NCBI GenBank assembly: GCA_047621345.1
Contig: JBLHLW010000002.1
Location: 1 to 64,000, forward strand
From: Actimicrobium sp047621345
GTDB taxonomy: Bacteria; Pseudomonadota; Gammaproteobacteria; Burkholderiales; Burkholderiaceae_D
DNA: 64,000 nt
Direction of reading: 5' to 3'
In this document: piece after piece, positions 62,446-64,000 of the stretch
How the letters are laid out: every line of letters starts with the position of its first letter
Numbering within the stretch: the stretch's first letter is position 1
Made by a program: the position numbers and the translations under genes
The notes under the pieces: generated by a model
Told to the model about the DNA's origin: nothing
What the model saw: only the letters and a program-made list of their open reading frames with translations
Databases searched by the model: none

Positions 62446-63698
62446 TCCCGATTATTCCCCTTCAGCAGGCGCGCACTGCGGCCGTGCCGGTCGCCGATGC
62501 TGCAACGGCGGCCAATGCCTATCTGCGTCCCGGTATCCTGAACCTGTCGGCACTGCCGCCACTGGCGCTGTACATCCACTTTCCGTGGTGTGTTAAAAAA
62601 TGTCCGTACTGCGATTTCAATTCGCATGAGGTCGCCGGGCAATCGCAGTCCGGTTTTCCCGAAGAAGCCTACCTTGATGCCGTACGCGCCGATCTGGAAA
62701 GTGCACTGCCGCTGATTTGGGGACGCAAAATTTACACGATTTTCATCGGTGGCGGTACGCCCAGTCTGATGTCGGCGGCCGGACTCGATCGGCTGATGTC
62801 GGACGTGCGCACGCTGCTACCACTTGATGGCGCGGCCGAGATCACGATGGAAGCCAATCCGGGTACCTTCGAAGTCGAAAAATTTCGCAGCTTCCGGGCC
62901 AGCGGTATCAACCGGTTGTCGATCGGTATCCAGAGTTTTAATGGCACGCACTTGCGTGCGCTGGGTCGCATCCACGATCACGACGAAGCCCGTCGCGCAG
63001 TGGATATCGCGCAGTCGACCTTCGATAATTTCAACCTTGATCTGATGTATGCGTTGCCGTCGCAAACGCTGGCCGAAGCAACGCTGGATATCCGCACCGC
63101 GCTCGGCTTTGCGCCACCGCATCTGTCGCTGTATCACTTGACGATGGAACCGAACACGGTGTTTGCGAAGTTCCCGCCAGCGTTGCCCGATGATGACCTC
63201 AGTGCCGACATGCAGGACATGATCGCCGCCGAAACCGGTGCTGCCGGTTACGGGCATTACGAAGTCTCTGCCTACGCACAGTCCGGTCGGCAGTCGCGCC
63301 ACAATCTTAATTACTGGCAGTTCGGTGATTATCTCGGCATCGGTGCGGGTGCGCATTCGAAGCTGTCGTTCCCACACCGGATCATCCGTCAGGCCCGCTT
63401 CAAGCAGCCAAAATCGTACATGGAGAACATGGCGCGCGGCAGTGCGATTCAGGAAGAAAATGAGATCCCGCGTGGCGAACTCGGCTTCGAATTCATGCTC
63501 AACACGCTGCGCCTGACCAGTGGATTTGAGGTCAATCTGTTTGCCGAGCGGACCGGGTTGGGACTCAACGCAATCGAGTCGGCCTTGCAGGCAGCTGAGG
63601 CCAAAGGTTTGCTGTTTCGCGATCACAAAACGATTCGACCGACGCTGCTCGGTCAGCGCTTCCTGAACGATTTGCAGCAAATGTTTCTTGCCGATTAG
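62442..63698 (+). CDS. hemW: HemW, radical SAM haem chaperone-like protein
   Basis: A 418-residue radical SAM protein. The [4Fe-4S] cysteines are at 50, 54 and 57 (CVKKCPYC). FIGGGTPSLMSAAGLDRL and SIGIQSFNGTHLRALGRIH follow. HNLNYWQFGDYLGIGAGAHSK is the HemW-type motif rather than that of HemN. HemW binds haem and is now seen as a haem insertion factor, not a coproporphyrinogen dehydrogenase. An N-terminal extension of about 40 residues precedes the core. Confidence 0.92.
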   Translation: MIPIIPLQQARTAAVPVADAATAANAYLRPGILNLSALPPLALYIHFPWCVKKCPYCDFNSHEVAGQSQSGFPEEAYLDAVRADLESALPLIWGRKIYTIFIGGGTPSLMSAAGLDRLMSDVRTLLPLDGAAEITMEANPGTFEVEKFRSFRASGINRLSIGIQSFNGTHLRALGRIHDHDEARRAVDIAQSTFDNFNLDLMYALPSQTLAEATLDIRTALGFAPPHLSLYHLTMEPNTVFAKFPPALPDDDLSADMQDMIAAETGAAGYGHYEVSAYAQSGRQSRHNLNYWQFGDYLGIGAGAHSKLSFPHRIIRQARFKQPKSYMENMARGSAIQEENEIPRGELGFEFMLNTLRLTSGFEVNLFAERTGLGLNAIESALQAAEAKGLLFRDHKTIRPTLLGQRFLNDLQQMFLAD

Positions 63699-63734
63699 AG
63701 GTGTTGCGACGCGTCTGAAGTGTCGGGGGCCGTG

Positions 63735-64000
63735 TCAGAAACGCACTGACAGACCGACGGTCCAGTTCAGGTTCGGTGTGTTCCGGTTCAATCCACGCGA
63801 GACGGCGGTATCGACCTGCACGTTGTCAGTCAGTAGATAAGTCACGCCGATATCCGCGTTGATGAGAGAACCGCCCTGGCGGGCAGGCGCGATTTGCGGC
63901 GCCGAAAATTCAACAAAGCTGCGTAGTCGATCGTCCCATGACTTGCCAAGCCCGACGCCAAACTGACCACTGATAAAGCGCTCGCCAGTCGCGGTTTTGT
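63735..64000 (-). CDS. Outer-membrane beta-barrel protein, C-terminal part (runs off edge)
   Basis: The minus strand is open from the window edge to a TGA at 63735-63737, giving 88 codons. The residues alternate polar and hydrophobic in barrel-strand fashion (ADIGVTYLLTDNVQVDTAVSRG, NWTVGLSVRF) and end in Phe, the usual outer-membrane assembly signal. This resembles the C-terminus of the transporter family named for the phenol-degradation MetA pathway. The start lies outside the window. Confidence 0.7.
   Translation of the reverse strand, partial: KTATGERFISGQFGVGLGKSWDDRLRSFVEFSAPQIAPARQGGSLINADIGVTYLLTDNVQVDTAVSRGLNRNTPNLNWTVGLSVRF

Noticed and set aside
62817..63680. 287-codon minus-strand frame opposite hemW
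   Set aside because: It is antisense to a clear radical SAM gene and shows no family motif.
1..64000. CRISPR arrays, insertion sequences, toxin-antitoxin or phage-defence islands
   Set aside because: No regularly spaced repeats, transposase motifs or defence-gene domains were seen on either strand.

Overview
The window reads as a chromosomal segment of a betaproteobacterium of the order Burkholderiales, most likely family Oxalobacteraceae. This is judged from protein flavour and gene pairings (carAB-greA-DUF4149, yhbY divergent to rlmE, ftsH-folP-glmM, gmk-rpoZ-spoT, rph-rdgB-hemW), not from a database search. By eye the GC content is in the high fifties, except for one AT-rich gene. Most of the window is dense housekeeping sequence. 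No rRNA, prophage, insertion sequence, integrase or CRISPR array was seen, and no gap between features exceeds about 250 bases.

Layout. 1-206: a REP-like inverted pair inside 23-bp direct repeats. 205-2235: an orphan membrane histidine kinase. 2303-5774: a pqi lipid-transport operon with PqiA split into two single-domain proteins. 5937-11257: the accessory block, with a VpsR-like sigma-54 activator and a 1222-residue protein resembling AWR (RipA-type) type III effectors. 11440-14876: DUF445 protein, NCS1 permease and upp. 14877-24234: the phosphate block, with sixA and ppk1 leftward and pstSCAB-phoU-phoB-phoR rightward. The ppk1 and pstS starts face each other across 182 bases holding two mirror-image Pho boxes. 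24272-26993: CMD protein, patatin lipoprotein, NlpC/P60 peptidase and haem-binding-like protein. 27064-38209: carAB, greA, DUF4149, yhbY, rlmE, ftsH, folP, glmM. 38331-39026: a second, orphan PhoB-type regulator. 39123-39434: tRNA-Pro(UGG) and tRNA-Arg(UCU). 39642-47901: metabolic genes (enoyl-CoA hydratase, Hyi-like isomerase, FAD-linked oxidase, wrbA, yihY, alpha/beta hydrolase, metY) and a broken VOC-family gene. 48045-54738: CBS protein, renalase-like oxidoreductase, MFS-acyltransferase fusion, modAB without modC, rlmJ, greB. 54761-59037: spoT, rpoZ, gmk and yicC leftward. 59165-63698: Ser/Thr kinase, PP2C phosphatase, rph, rdgB, hemW rightward. An outer-membrane beta-barrel gene runs off the right edge.

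How the genes work together. Phosphate starvation sensed by PstSCAB/PhoU/PhoR would activate PhoB, which can act on both Pho boxes, coupling phosphate uptake to polyphosphate synthesis. The spoT-rpoZ-gmk group links guanine nucleotide supply, RNA polymerase and (p)ppGpp turnover. carAB feeds pyrimidine and arginine synthesis, while upp and its permease salvage uracil.

The least ordinary items are the large AWR-like protein (AT-rich, with no secretion apparatus nearby), the REPIN-like element, the symmetrical ppk1/pst control region, the orphan second PhoB beside glmM, the VOC pseudogene, and the modC-less mod locus.
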